Notes: generated by a model from the letters alone, not told the origin. DNA of 64,000 nucleotides from Palleronia pelagia (GCF_900110115.1 NZ_FOCM01000001.1:310001-374000), one strand, 5' to 3'; numbered from the stretch's first letter, positions 19,761 through 28,479 are shown. Made by a program: numbers and translations.

Positions 19761-21067
19761 GAGGCCTCGTCCAATGCGCCGGGGGTGCCCAGCCGCTGGG
19801 CCGTCACGGTCGACAGGGCCAGCGCCGCGGCCCCGCGCGCCCAGATCAGGTCGCCCCACGCGTGGATCTGCACCCGCGGCGCGGGCCGGTCCACCTGGAT
19901 CGCGGCGGCCGCCATGTCGCGCAGCACCTCGTCGGCGTAAAGGTAATCGTATTCCATCCGCTCACCCGACAGGATGATGAGCTCGGGGTCGAACAGGTTC
20001 ACCACGTTGGCCAGCCCTACCGCCAGGTAGCGCCCGGCGCGGCGGAAGATCGAGCGGGCGGCGGTGTTGCCGGCCTTGGCGTGGTCGTAGAGCTCGGACA
20101 GCATCTCGCGCGGGCCCAGCAGGTCCTTGCCCGACCAGTCGAGCGCGGTCGACGCCTCGCGCACCAGGGCATAGTCGGCCACGTAAGCTTCCAGGCAGCC
20201 GCGCTGGCCGCAGCGGCAAAGCGCGCCGTCGAGCTGCACCTTGGTGTGGCCGAGCTCGGTCCCCAGACCCCGCCCGCCGCGATAGAGCCTGTTGTTCAGG
20301 ACCAGCCCCATGCCGACGCCGTGCTCGATGGTGACCACGGCGAAGTTCGACACGTCGCGCCCGTCGCCGAACCACAGCTCGGCCAGGGTCATCAGGTTCG
20401 CGTCGTTGTCGATGATGACAGGGCAGCCCAGGTGGTCGGACAGCAGTTCGGTCAGCGGCAGGTTGGCGTCCGACAGCATCGACGACCACAGGGCCTGGCC
20501 CGTCTCGCCGTCGATGAAGCCCGGCATGCCCAGCCCCACGGCGGCCACCTGGTCGCGGGTGATGCTCGCCTGGCCCAGCAAGCCGTCCAGAAGCTGCGCG
20601 ACGGTCGCCTTGACCTCGGCGCGCGACAGCGGCCGGACCGCGCCGGGCAGCGTCATGTCGGCCAGCGCCCCGCCCGCGAAATCGTAGAGCACGGCGGAAT
20701 GCCCGGCCTCGGAGATCTTGATGCCCGCCACGGTGCCGGCCGCCGGATTGACGGCCAGCCCCACGGGCGGGCGGCCGCGCGTCGTCTCGCCGTCGCGCGG
20801 TGCGGTCTCGACCTCCTGCAGGTAGCCGGCGGCGATCAGGTCGGCGGCGGCCTGGGTGACCGATCCGGGGCTGACGCCGAGCATGCGCGCGATCTCGACC
20901 CGGCTGAGCGCGCCGCCCGCGCGGACCGATTCGAAGACCTGCTGGCGCAGCGGCACCGCCGAATCACCCGAATCCGCGCGGCTGATGCGCAGCGGTCCGC
21001 AGCCGCCATGCTGCGGTGCGGAAAGAGCGGCCGCCGTCACAATCGGCGCATTTCTTTCATTTGCCAT
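19748..21067 (-). CDS. ROK-family transcriptional regulator (XylR/NagC-like)
   Basis: About 439 residues. An N-terminal winged helix-turn-helix (residues about 45-90: RVEIARMLGVSPGSVTQAAADLI) is followed by the ROK sugar-binding domain: VAAVGLGMPGFIDGETG, IDNDANLMTLAELWFG, ELGHTKVQ and the zinc motif CRCGQRGCLEAY. It is divergent from a xylose-type ABC importer, so it probably represses that operon until the sugar binds. The start at 21067 is the best family fit, though an in-frame ATG exists 54 codons upstream; no strong Shine-Dalgarno is visible for either. A 7-bp inverted repeat at 21167-21189 is the likely operator. Confidence 0.88.
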   Translation of the reverse strand: MANERNAPIVTAAALSAPQHGGCGPLRISRADSGDSAVPLRQQVFESVRAGGALSRVEIARMLGVSPGSVTQAAADLIAAGYLQEVETAPRDGETTRGRPPVGLAVNPAAGTVAGIKISEAGHSAVLYDFAGGALADMTLPGAVRPLSRAEVKATVAQLLDGLLGQASITRDQVAAVGLGMPGFIDGETGQALWSSMLSDANLPLTELLSDHLGCPVIIDNDANLMTLAELWFGDGRDVSNFAVVTIEHGVGMGLVLNNRLYRGGRGLGTELGHTKVQLDGALCRCGQRGCLEAYVADYALVREASTALDWSGKDLLGPREMLSELYDHAKAGNTAARSIFRRAGRYLAVGLANVVNLFDPELIILSGERMEYDYLYADEVLRDMAAAAIQVDRPAPRVQIHAWGDLIWARGAAALALSTVTAQRLGTPGALDEASCVA

Positions 21068-21166
21068 AGATAAGGGCGCCCGTTTTGCCGCGGTGCACCG
21101 AGAGTTTCGGCGCTGCAGCGAAGAATATTGCTCCAGATTAGGCGACATGCGGTATCTCGCAACGTT

Positions 21167-21189
21167 TTTATTTTGACAGGTGAAATAAA
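21167..21189. promoter_or_regulatory. Putative ROK-regulator operator overlapping a -35 box
   Basis: Perfect inverted repeat TTTATTT (21167-21173) and AAATAAA (21183-21189) with a nine-base spacer, in the gap between the divergent ROK regulator and xylF genes. TTGACA at 21173-21178 inside it would be a plus-strand -35 box. A/T-rich half-sites in a GC-rich gap fit ROK-type operators; which protein binds is inference. Confidence 0.55.
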
Positions 21190-21264
21190 GAACTCCATGG
21201 TCTTGCCACGCAAAGACCGACCCCGCCGTCACAAGGCAGGGGCGTATCCAAATGGGAGGAAAAC

Positions 21265-22302
21265 ATGCGTCTTTCGCTTCTGGCAGCCGCCGCGCTGTCC
21301 ACGTCGCTCACCACCGTGGCCTTCGCGGCCGAGCACACGTCCGACATGACCGTCGGCGTCAGCTGGTCGAACTTCCAGGAAGAGCGCTGGAAAACCGACG
21401 AAGCCGCCATTATGGGCGCGCTCGAGGAAGCCGGGGCCGAATACGTGTCGGCCGATGCCCAGTCCTCGTCGGCCAAGCAGCTATCGGACGTCGAATCCCT
21501 GATCTCGCAGGGCGTCGACGCGCTGATCATCCTCGCCCAGGATACCCAGGCCATCATCCCCGCCGTGCAGGCCGCGGCCGATGCCGGTATCCCGGTCATC
21601 GCCTATGACCGCCTGATCGAGGACGATCGTGCCTTCTACCTGACCTTCGACAACATCGAGGTCGGCCGGATGCAGGCCCGTGCCGTGCTCGAGGCGCAGC
21701 CGACCGGCAACTACGTGATGATCAAGGGCTCGCCCACCGACCCGAACGCGGACTTCCTGCGTGGCGGCCAGCAGGAAGTCCTGCAGGACGCGATCGACGC
21801 CGGTGACATCACCATCGTCGGCGAAGCCTATACCGACGGCTGGCTGCCCGCCAACGCGCAGCGCAACATGGAGCAGATCCTGACCCAGCAGGGCAACGAC
21901 GTCGACGCCGTGGTCGCGTCGAACGACGGCACCGCCGGTGGCGCCGTGGCCGCGCTGACCGCGCAGGGCCTGGACGGGATCCCGGTTTCCGGCCAGGACG
22001 CCGACTTCGCCGCGCTGAACCGCATCGCGCAGGGCACCCAGACCGTCAGCGTCTGGAAGGACAGCCGTGACCTGGGCGCCGCCGCGGGCCAGTACGCGCT
22101 GGAGCTGGCGTCGGGCACCGAGATGTCCGAGCTGGAAGGCGCGGAAGAGTGGACTTCGCCCGCGGGCACCACGCTCTGGGCCGAGTTCCTCGAGCCCGTG
22201 CCGGTCACCCAGGAGAACCTGTCGGTCGTCGTCGACGCCGGCTGGATCAGCCAGGAAGAGCTGTGCCAGGGCGTCTCGGACGGCCCCGCGCCCTGCAACT
22301 GA
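21265..22302 (+). CDS. xylF: Xylose-type ABC transporter substrate-binding protein
   Basis: 345 residues with a signal peptide (VAFA-AEH, about 1-21) and the XylF pattern: [90 protein letters not shown] and [25 protein letters not shown]. It would bind D-xylose or a similar aldopentose in the periplasm. GGAGGAAAAC precedes the ATG. A hairpin follows the stop. xylA and xylB are not in the window, so the true sugar is not proved. Confidence 0.92.
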   Translation: MRLSLLAAAALSTSLTTVAFAAEHTSDMTVGVSWSNFQEERWKTDEAAIMGALEEAGAEYVSADAQSSSAKQLSDVESLISQGVDALIILAQDTQAIIPAVQAAADAGIPVIAYDRLIEDDRAFYLTFDNIEVGRMQARAVLEAQPTGNYVMIKGSPTDPNADFLRGGQQEVLQDAIDAGDITIVGEAYTDGWLPANAQRNMEQILTQQGNDVDAVVASNDGTAGGAVAALTAQGLDGIPVSGQDADFAALNRIAQGTQTVSVWKDSRDLGAAAGQYALELASGTEMSELEGAEEWTSPAGTTLWAEFLEPVPVTQENLSVVVDAGWISQEELCQGVSDGPAPCN

Positions 22303-22311
22303 TCGACACGT

Positions 22312-22337
22312 CCGGGCGGGCCACGGGGCCCGCCCGG
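22312..22337 (+). terminator. Hairpin between xylF and xylH
   Basis: Perfect 11-bp stem (22312-22322 with 22327-22337, CCGGGCGGGCC and complement) and four-base loop, 9 bases after the xylF stop. No U-run follows. It occupies the same place as the hairpins after urtA and after the nucleoside binding-protein gene. Confidence 0.65.
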
Positions 22338-22409
22338 CACCAGATCCGTCACGGCGGAGCCTGAGCGCGCCGTGACTTTCCCCTTTGCAAACATGGCAGG
22401 AGCGCGGAC

Positions 22410-23717
22410 ATGAGCGATTCCACCTCGGGGCAGGCGTCCTCCGCCGGACGCAGCGGCCCCAATCGAAGCTTCTTTTCACAGCTCGAGCTCGATCTGCGCC
22501 TTCTGGGCATGATCGGTGCCTTCCTGCTGATCTGCATCCTGTTCAACATCATGACCGGCGGGCAATTCCTGACGCCGCGCAACCTGTTCAACCTGACGAT
22601 CCAGACCGTGTCGGTCGCGATCATGGCCACCGGGATGGTGTTCATCATCGTCACCCGCCATATCGATCTGGCCGTGGGCTCGCTCCTCGCGACCTGCTCG
22701 GCCGTGATGGCGATGATGCAGACGGCCTGGCTACCCGACATTCTGGGCATCCCGCTGGGCAGCCCGTGGCTGGCCATCCTCGCCATTATTTTCGGCATCC
22801 TTGTCGGCGGCATCATCGGCGGCTTTCAGGGCTACCTGGTGGGCTTTCTCGGCATCCCGGCCTTCATCGTGACCCTGGGCGGCCTGCTGGTGTGGCGCAA
22901 CGTGGCCTGGTACCTGACCAACGGCCAGACCATCGGCCCGCTCAACGAGACCTTTCAGCTGTTTGGCGGGATCAACGGCACGCTGGGCGCGTCGTCGTCC
23001 TGGATCGTGGGCCTGATCGCGGCGGCCGCGGCGGTCCTGGCGCTGGTTTCAGGGCGCCGGTCCAAGCTGCGCCATGATTTCCCGGTGAAGCCGATCTGGG
23101 CCGAATTCGTGGTGGGCGGCATCTTCGTCGCCGCCATCCTGGGCTTCATCGCCATCCTGAACGCCTACGAGGTGCCGTCGCGCGTGCTGGAGCGTCAGTT
23201 CGAGGCGCGGGGCGAAACCGTGCCCGAGGGCTTCACCGCCTCCTACGGCCTGCCGATCTCGGTCCTGCTGCTGATCGCCGTCGCCATCGTGATGACGGTC
23301 GTCGCGCGCAAGACGCGGTTCGGACGCTACATTTTCGCCACCGGGGGCAACCCCGACGCGGCCGAGCTGTCTGGCATCAACACCCGTATGCTCACCGTGA
23401 AGGTCTTCGCGCTGATGGGCGTGCTGGTCGCCATCGCGGGCCTCGTCGCCTCGTCGCGCCTGACCTTTCATTCCAACGATATCGGCACGCTGGACGAGCT
23501 ACGCGTGATCGCCGCCGCCGTCATCGGGGGCACCGCGCTCGCCGGCGGGGTCGGCACGATCTACGGCGCCATCCTCGGCGCGCTGATCATGCAGTCGCTG
23601 CAATCGGGCATGGCGATGGTGGGCGTGGACGCGCCCCTGCAGAACATCGTCGTCGGCAGCGTTCTGGTCGCCGCCGTCCTGATCGACATCATCTATCGCC
23701 GCCGCGTGGAGGGCTGA
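22410..23717 (+). CDS. xylH: Xylose-type ABC transporter permease
   Basis: 435 residues, somewhat longer than E. coli XylH (393). Ten or so membrane segments; typical stretches are VFIIVTRHIDLAVGSLLATCSAVMAM, LGIPAFIVTLGGLLVWRNVAWYLTNGQTI, FGRYIFATGGNPDAAELSGINT and VIGGTALAGGVGTIYGAILG. A hydrophilic N-terminus of about 25 residues precedes the first segment. Works with XylG; gene order F-H-G differs from the enterobacterial F-G-H but is usual in Rhodobacterales. Confidence 0.92.
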   Translation: MSDSTSGQASSAGRSGPNRSFFSQLELDLRLLGMIGAFLLICILFNIMTGGQFLTPRNLFNLTIQTVSVAIMATGMVFIIVTRHIDLAVGSLLATCSAVMAMMQTAWLPDILGIPLGSPWLAILAIIFGILVGGIIGGFQGYLVGFLGIPAFIVTLGGLLVWRNVAWYLTNGQTIGPLNETFQLFGGINGTLGASSSWIVGLIAAAAAVLALVSGRRSKLRHDFPVKPIWAEFVVGGIFVAAILGFIAILNAYEVPSRVLERQFEARGETVPEGFTASYGLPISVLLLIAVAIVMTVVARKTRFGRYIFATGGNPDAAELSGINTRMLTVKVFALMGVLVAIAGLVASSRLTFHSNDIGTLDELRVIAAAVIGGTALAGGVGTIYGAILGALIMQSLQSGMAMVGVDAPLQNIVVGSVLVAAVLIDIIYRRRVEG

Positions 23718-23721
23718 GACC

Positions 23722-24504
23722 ATGGCCGAGACCAAGCAAAAGATCGATCGCAGCGGCACGCCGCTGGTCGCGATGAAGAACATCTCGATCGCCTTCGGCG
23801 GCGTGCAGGCCGTGGATGACGTCAGCATCGACGTCTACCCGGGCGAGGTGGTGGGCCTGCTGGGGCACAACGGCGCGGGCAAGTCCACGCTGATCAAGAT
23901 CCTTGCCGGCGCCTACCGGATGGATTCGGGCGAGATCTGGATCAACGGCGAAAAGGCCGACATCCGCAGCCCGGCCGGCGCGCGCGACTACAACATCGAG
24001 ACGATCTACCAGACGCTGGCCCTGGCCGATAACCTGGACGCCTCGGCCAACCTGTTCCTGGGGCGCGAGATCACCACGTCGCTGGGCCTTGTCGACGACA
24101 GCGCGATGGAGGCCGAGACGCGCAAGATCATGCACCGGCTGAACCCCAACTTCAAAAAGTTCAGCGTCCCGGTGTCGGCCCTGTCGGGCGGGCAGCGGCA
24201 GTCGGTGGCCATTGCCCGGGCGGTCTATTTCGACGCGAAGATCGTCATCATGGACGAGCCGACCGCCGCCTTGGGTGTGCACGAGACCGAGATGGTGGCC
24301 GAGATCATCAAGGAGCTGAAGGCCCAGGGCCTGGGCATCGTCCTGATCAGTCACGACACGCGCGAGATGATGGCCCTGTGCGACCGGGTGTCGGTGATGA
24401 AGAACGGCGCGCTGGTGGGCACCGAGCATGTCGAGGACGTCACCGAGGACGACATCCTGTCGATGATCATCCTGGGCAAGAACCCCAAGCGCGAAGCGGC
24501 GTAA
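23722..24504 (+). CDS. xylG: Xylose-type ABC transporter ATP-binding protein (single domain)
   Basis: 260 residues: Walker A GHNGAGKST (about residue 50), signature LSGGQRQSVAIARA, Walker B IVIMDEPTAAL, switch region VLISHDTREM. Only one nucleotide-binding domain is present, about half the length of E. coli XylG, so the transporter must use a homodimer. This short form is common in alphaproteobacterial sugar importers of this clade. It starts four bases after xylH. Confidence 0.9.
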   Translation: MAETKQKIDRSGTPLVAMKNISIAFGGVQAVDDVSIDVYPGEVVGLLGHNGAGKSTLIKILAGAYRMDSGEIWINGEKADIRSPAGARDYNIETIYQTLALADNLDASANLFLGREITTSLGLVDDSAMEAETRKIMHRLNPNFKKFSVPVSALSGGQRQSVAIARAVYFDAKIVIMDEPTAALGVHETEMVAEIIKELKAQGLGIVLISHDTREMMALCDRVSVMKNGALVGTEHVEDVTEDDILSMIILGKNPKREAA

Positions 24505-24896
24505 GGGGGGCGGGTCGATCCCGGAGAGTCTCCGGCGAGCTACTTAGGCTGGTCGGCTGATACAGGATCGCACCCCTTGCCAGCGGGGTCGCACAGGCAG
24601 GCGCGCCAAGCCGGCGCAGACGGTTTTGATCGGCGGACGCCCCCGCAAAAGAGTGCGGGGGCAGCTTCCGGGTCCGGGATGGCGGCTTCTTCAGCAAGGC
24701 CCCCATCTATCGAATTCGACCTAAAGGCTTGTAATTTAGACCGCATTCGCCAAGCTCAGCGAGCTTCAGGGACCTAATAAACCCCCGCTGTCACACCATG
24801 GCGATGACACTTCGATCCGGGCGTCGATCGTCTGCGTGACTCGTGATAGGCGGTCACCTGGTCCGCCCATCCCCGAGCGAGAAGAGTCGCCGAACC
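24505..24896. other. 392-base gap between xylG and metallophosphoesterase
   Basis: No convincing gene. It contains a short palindrome CCGGAGAGTCTCCGG at 24521-24535 just after xylG and a clear hairpin at 24639-24662. The stretch 24700-24790 is noticeably richer in A+T than its surroundings, which may mark the promoter of the next gene or a degenerate foreign fragment. A 66-codon open frame (24577-24777) has no recognisable product. Confidence 0.5.
24639..24662. terminator. Hairpin downstream of xylG
   Basis: Perfect 9-bp stem GCCCCCGCA (24639-24647) with TGCGGGGGC (24654-24662) and a six-base loop. It is 134 bases beyond the xylG stop and lacks a T-run, so it could be a Rho-assisted terminator or unrelated RNA structure. 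Confidence 0.45.
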
Positions 24897-25844
24897 ATGC
24901 CCGAGCGTCGAATGTTCAGCCGCCGCCGCTTTCTCCAGGCCATCGGTCTCGGGGCGATATCCTCTGCCGCTTTGGGGTCATACGCGTTCGCCATCGAGCC
25001 GCTCTTGCGCCTGCAGACGACACGCCATGCCTTCACGCCCGCCGGCTGGACGCCCGGATTGAAGCTCAAGGTGGCGCTGGTTGCGGATATCCATGCCTGC
25101 AATCCGTGGATGAGCACCGATCGCATCGCGCGCATCGTCGAGCGGACCAATGCGCTCAAGCCCGACGTCATCCTTCTTCTCGGGGACTACTCGGCGGGCA
25201 TCTCCTCGCGGTTCGTGACCTCCTACGTCCATTCGAGCGAATGGGCCCCGATCCTGGCGGGTCTCCAGGCGCCCCTCGGCAGGTATGCGATCCTAGGCAA
25301 TCACGACTGGTGGGAGGACAAGACGGCCCAGCGGCGTGGGCATGGACCGACCTTCGGACAGCTCGCCCTCGAAAAGGCGGGACTGCCGGTCCTGCAGAAC
25401 GAGGCGATCCGCCTGACACAGGGCAACCATCCGTTCTGGATCGCCGGGCTCGGCGACCAGCTCGCTCTCTTGCCGGGGCGCAAATACGGGCGGACGACAT
25501 GGCGCGGCGTGCATGATGTCGGGGCGACCCTGCGCGCGGTCACCGATGACGCGCCCGTCATTCTCATGGCCCACGAACCCGACATCTTTCCGGACATCAA
25601 ATCGGCCGAGCGTCCCGTCGCCCTGACGGTATCGGGACATACCCATGGCGGACAATTCCGGGTTTTCGGACATTCGCCGGTCGTGCCGTCCCGTTACGGC
25701 AATCGATACGCCTATGGACACGTCGTCGAGCCGCGCCCCGACGGAACACCGGCGGACCTTGTCGTCTCGGGGGGGCTGGGATGCTCCATCGCACCCGTCC
25801 GCTTCGGTGTCCCGCCCGAGATCGTGCTGCTCGAGCTGGGGTGA
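24897..25844 (+). CDS. Tat-exported calcineurin-like metallophosphoesterase (YkuE-like)
   Basis: 315 residues from the ATG at 24897. A twin-arginine signal (SRRRFLQAIG, then a mildly hydrophobic run) directs export. The phosphoesterase motifs are in order: DIHACN (D-x-H), LGDYSAG (GD), GNHDWW, HEPD and SGHTHGGQ, so the dimetal site is complete. YkuE-like proteins act on phosphoesters outside the cytoplasm, possibly lipid A-type or nucleotide substrates; the substrate here is unknown. An upstream in-frame GTG (24843) or the inner ATG at 24912 are alternative starts. It converges on the TRAP binding-protein gene across a bidirectional terminator. Confidence 0.88.
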   Translation: MPERRMFSRRRFLQAIGLGAISSAALGSYAFAIEPLLRLQTTRHAFTPAGWTPGLKLKVALVADIHACNPWMSTDRIARIVERTNALKPDVILLLGDYSAGISSRFVTSYVHSSEWAPILAGLQAPLGRYAILGNHDWWEDKTAQRRGHGPTFGQLALEKAGLPVLQNEAIRLTQGNHPFWIAGLGDQLALLPGRKYGRTTWRGVHDVGATLRAVTDDAPVILMAHEPDIFPDIKSAERPVALTVSGHTHGGQFRVFGHSPVVPSRYGNRYAYGHVVEPRPDGTPADLVVSGGLGCSIAPVRFGVPPEIVLLELG

Positions 25845-25932
25845 AGGGGCGGGGCCGGTGCGTGTCGAGCTTTCCCGCAAGATGCTTGCGGCAGGCGAAG
25901 ATCGGGCCGTTCGAGATCATAGCGGATGAAAA

Positions 25933-25957
25933 AAGGGGCGCCCTCGGGGCGCCCCTT
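25933..25957. terminator. Bidirectional intrinsic terminator
   Basis: An 11-bp GC-rich stem (25933-25943 with 25947-25957) with a three-base loop, preceded by an A-run (from 25929) and followed by CGTTTTT. It lies between two convergent genes and has the features of an intrinsic terminator on both strands. Confidence 0.88.
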
Positions 25958-25983
25958 CGTTTTTCTCTCAGGTCAGGTGCGGA

Positions 25984-26997
25984 TCACTCGGAGGTGCCGA
26001 GGCCGATCCGCTCCTGGAAGGCCTTGTGGCTTTCGACCAGGGCCTGGGTTTCGGGCGTCTTCTCGGCCCAGCTGTCCCACTGCTTCACGGCCGCCGCGCG
26101 GAAGGTGGCGCGGTCCTCGTCCGACCAGTCGTAGAGCGTCACGCCCTGCTTGGGCAGCTCGGTCGCGGCCTCGCCGTTGGCCACCAGCGTGTTCAGCATC
26201 AGCTTGAGCGAGATCTGGTCCATCGCGGTTTCCAAAATCGCCTTGTGCTGGTCGCTGAGCGTCTCCCACACGGCGGTCGAGCAGGCCAGGTGGTCCGCCG
26301 ACATCGAGTGGAAGCCCGGATAGGTCGCGTGGCTGACCACGTCGTAGATCCCCAGGCCCACGTTGTTGGCCAGGGTCGAGGCGTCGGCCCCGTCGATGAT
26401 GCCCGTCTCGAGCGCGGTGAAGATCTCGGTGAAGTCCATCACGATGGGCGAGGCGCCGAGCTCGGCGAAGATCTCGGTCTCCATGCCCGGGGGCGAACGG
26501 AACTTCCAGCCTTCCAGGTCGTACGGGCCTGCGATCGGGGTCGACGAGTTCATGGATTCCTGGCCGCCGGTATAGGCGCCGATGAAGTGCATCCCGTTCG
26601 CCTCGTACAGTTCCTGGATGGCGTCTTCGCCGCCGCCGTACTGGACCCATGCGAGGAATTGCAGCGGCGTGTCGTAGCCGCCCATGGGGTCGGACACGAA
26701 CTGAAACGCCGGGTTCAGGCCGGTCTGGTAGCTGCCGTTCGTCATGTCGCAATCCAGGATGCCCTGGGCCGCGGCGGTGAAGGTCTCGGTCGTGGCGACC
26801 ACGGGCGAGCTGTAGAACATCTCGATGGTCAGGTCGCCGCCCGACATCCGCTCCACGTTCTCGACGAATTCGCCGATGAGCTCACCCCAGACGGACTCGG
26901 CCGACTGGTGGGTCTGGATGCGCAGGTTGGTCTGGGCGCTGGCGGCACCGGCGGTCAAAAGCGCGGCGGCACAGGCCGTGACAAGCGTCTTTTTCAT
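25984..26997 (-). CDS. TRAP transporter substrate-binding protein (DctP family), orphan
   Basis: 337 residues with a signal peptide (ASA-QT, about 1-20) and a DctP-type fold sequence: NLRIQTHQSAESVWGELIGEFVENVERMSGG, EGWKFRSPPGMETEIFAELGASPI, DFTEIFTALETGIIDGADASTLANNVGLGIYDV. The conserved arginine of the carboxylate clamp is in KFRSPP. The small and large membrane subunits (DctQ, DctM) are not adjacent, so the partner lies elsewhere. The ATG at 26997 has GGGAGAGAG upstream. A GntR-like palindrome sits in the leader. Confidence 0.9.
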   Translation of the reverse strand: MKKTLVTACAAALLTAGAASAQTNLRIQTHQSAESVWGELIGEFVENVERMSGGDLTIEMFYSSPVVATTETFTAAAQGILDCDMTNGSYQTGLNPAFQFVSDPMGGYDTPLQFLAWVQYGGGEDAIQELYEANGMHFIGAYTGGQESMNSSTPIAGPYDLEGWKFRSPPGMETEIFAELGASPIVMDFTEIFTALETGIIDGADASTLANNVGLGIYDVVSHATYPGFHSMSADHLACSTAVWETLSDQHKAILETAMDQISLKLMLNTLVANGEAATELPKQGVTLYDWSDEDRATFRAAAVKQWDSWAEKTPETQALVESHKAFQERIGLGTSE

Positions 26998-27019
26998 CTC
27001 TCTCTCCCTGTTGGCAATT

Positions 27020-27029
27020 TGGTATACCA
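27020..27029. promoter_or_regulatory. GntR-type operator in the dctP leader
   Basis: The perfect palindrome TGGTATACCA lies 23 bases upstream of the TRAP binding-protein start, between its Shine-Dalgarno and a possible -10 (TATTTT on the minus strand, with TTGCTG 16 bases further up). T-G-G-T-A-T-A-C-C-A is the usual operator core of FCD-class GntR repressors, which often control TRAP systems. No GntR gene is in the window. Confidence 0.6.
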
Positions 27030-27166
27030 TTCTAGAAAATAGAGAGAGACGCTGCGACAGCAACCCCGCCCCGGCGGATTTAGCGATCACAAGCGGGCAA
27101 TTTTTCGTCCACTTTGTTTAGGAAAGGCGGCTATCGCGGGCCCGGCCCGGCCCGCGAGGTGCGGTC

Positions 27167-27337
27167 TCAGTCCGAGGGCAGGGCCGCGCAATGGGCGCCT
27201 GACGCGGCCGCGCCGGACCCCAGCGCGATCAGCGGGGGCGCGCGATATATGTTGGGCGGCTCGCTTGCGGCGAGATCCCACGCCATGAAGGCGGTGAGCC
27301 CCAGAAGGGCGATCCCGGCGGTGACCCAGCGGCTCAT
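27167..27337 (-). CDS. Small membrane or exported protein, 56 residues
   Basis: A 56-residue protein with a hydrophobic N-terminal helix (WVTAGIALLGLTAFMAWDLA, about 4-22) and a short tail (YRAPPLIALGSGAAASGAHCAALPSD) holding one cysteine. Its start overlaps the stop of the YeeE-type transporter gene by four bases (ATGA), strong evidence that it is translated. The function is unknown; co-occurrence with a sulfur transporter and rhodanese suggests an accessory that might carry or sense sulfur through the lone cysteine. It is easily missed because a long unrelated frame runs into it. Confidence 0.72.
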   Translation of the reverse strand: MSRWVTAGIALLGLTAFMAWDLAASEPPNIYRAPPLIALGSGAAASGAHCAALPSD

Positions 27338-28467
27338 TTCCGGCCCTCCAGACCCAGGACGGGCCGCAGCTTGATCCCGTAATACGTCCCGGCGAAGGCG
27401 CTTGCAAACCAGACCCAGCCATGCAGCGACCCGGTCGAGATCCCCGAGAAGAACGCGCCCACGTTGCAGCCGAAGGCCAGCCGCGAACTGTAGCCCAGCA
27501 GGAAGCCCGCCACGATGGTGGCGACCCAGGCGCGCGCGGGCAGGTCGGGCATGCCCGCCGACAGCCCGCCGCGCCACGCCGCCACAAGGAAGGCGCCCGC
27601 GATGATGCCGAGATTGGTCAGCGAGGTCACATCGGTGAGCGCCGAATTGTTGAGCCGGTCGATATTGCCGGGCGTGCCCCAGAAGGGCGATGCCGTCACG
27701 TCCGCGCCCAGTGCGGCGGCGCCCTTCGCGGCCCAGAGGCCCAGGCCGTAGACCACGCCCCAGGGCTGCCCCGCCACGGCGAAATTGGCCAGCGCCAGGG
27801 CGGCCAGCAGCACGGCGGCCACGATGTAGCGGCGCGGGATCGCCCGCTTGCCCGGCGCGCCGATGGCCAGCAGGAACACCGCGACCACGGCCAGCGCCAC
27901 CAGCGTCAGGAGCGTGCCGGTCGTGCCTTCCAGCGCGATCACGGGGAGCGCGCCGAGATTCGTCCACCACAGCAGGTGGTAGGCGCCCGCGAAGCTGCCG
28001 ATGGCGAAGAAGGGCAGCGCAACAAGGCTGACCGGGTTGCCGCTGCCCGCGTTGACCAGCGTGCCCGAGCCGCAGCCCATGACCAGCTGCATGCACAGCC
28101 CGAAGACGAAGGCGCCGGCGATCATGGCGAAACCCACCGGCGCGCGCGCGCCAAGCAGTTCGCCCCCGTTCGAGGCCAGGAGCGGGATGGCGAAGATCGC
28201 CACGATCCCGATGGACAGCAGGTGCGCCAGGACGCCGCCGGGATCGCGGTCGGTGATCATGCGGCGCCACGGGCCGGCAAAGCCGAAGCGATAGCCCTCC
28301 AGCACGATGCCGAAGCCCAGCCCGATCAGCAGCAGCAGGCCATAGCGCGCGCCAACGAACAGGGCGACGGCCAGCGAAACAGCCAAGGCCGCCCCGATCA
28401 GGGCGGCCTTTCCGAAGGTCGAGGCACCGGCGGGGGCCGCCGATGCGTTTGCGGTGGTGGTGGCCAT
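27334..28467 (-). CDS. YeeE/YedE (TsuA-like) sulfur-compound transporter
   Basis: 377 residues, about nine or ten membrane segments. Conserved cysteine motifs of the YeeE/YedE family are present in both halves: LCMQLVMGCGSGTLVNAG (about 150) and RLAFGCNVGAFFSGISTGS (about 330). In the thiosulfate transporter TsuA these cysteines relay the substrate through the membrane, so thiosulfate or a related sulfane compound is the likely cargo. It follows a periplasmic rhodanese gene by 12 bases and overlaps a 56-residue protein gene, giving a three-gene sulfur operon. Confidence 0.9.
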   Translation of the reverse strand: MATTTANASAAPAGASTFGKAALIGAALAVSLAVALFVGARYGLLLLIGLGFGIVLEGYRFGFAGPWRRMITDRDPGGVLAHLLSIGIVAIFAIPLLASNGGELLGARAPVGFAMIAGAFVFGLCMQLVMGCGSGTLVNAGSGNPVSLVALPFFAIGSFAGAYHLLWWTNLGALPVIALEGTTGTLLTLVALAVVAVFLLAIGAPGKRAIPRRYIVAAVLLAALALANFAVAGQPWGVVYGLGLWAAKGAAALGADVTASPFWGTPGNIDRLNNSALTDVTSLTNLGIIAGAFLVAAWRGGLSAGMPDLPARAWVATIVAGFLLGYSSRLAFGCNVGAFFSGISTGSLHGWVWFASAFAGTYYGIKLRPVLGLEGRK

Positions 28468-28479
28468 GCTGACCCCTTC

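Noticed and set aside
24577-24777. 66-codon open frame in the gap after xylG
   Set aside because: No Shine-Dalgarno, no known domain and composition typical of non-coding GC-rich DNA.
27087-27587. 166-codon open frame across the YeeE end
   Set aside because: It is in a different frame from both the transporter and the 56-residue gene and has no family resemblance.
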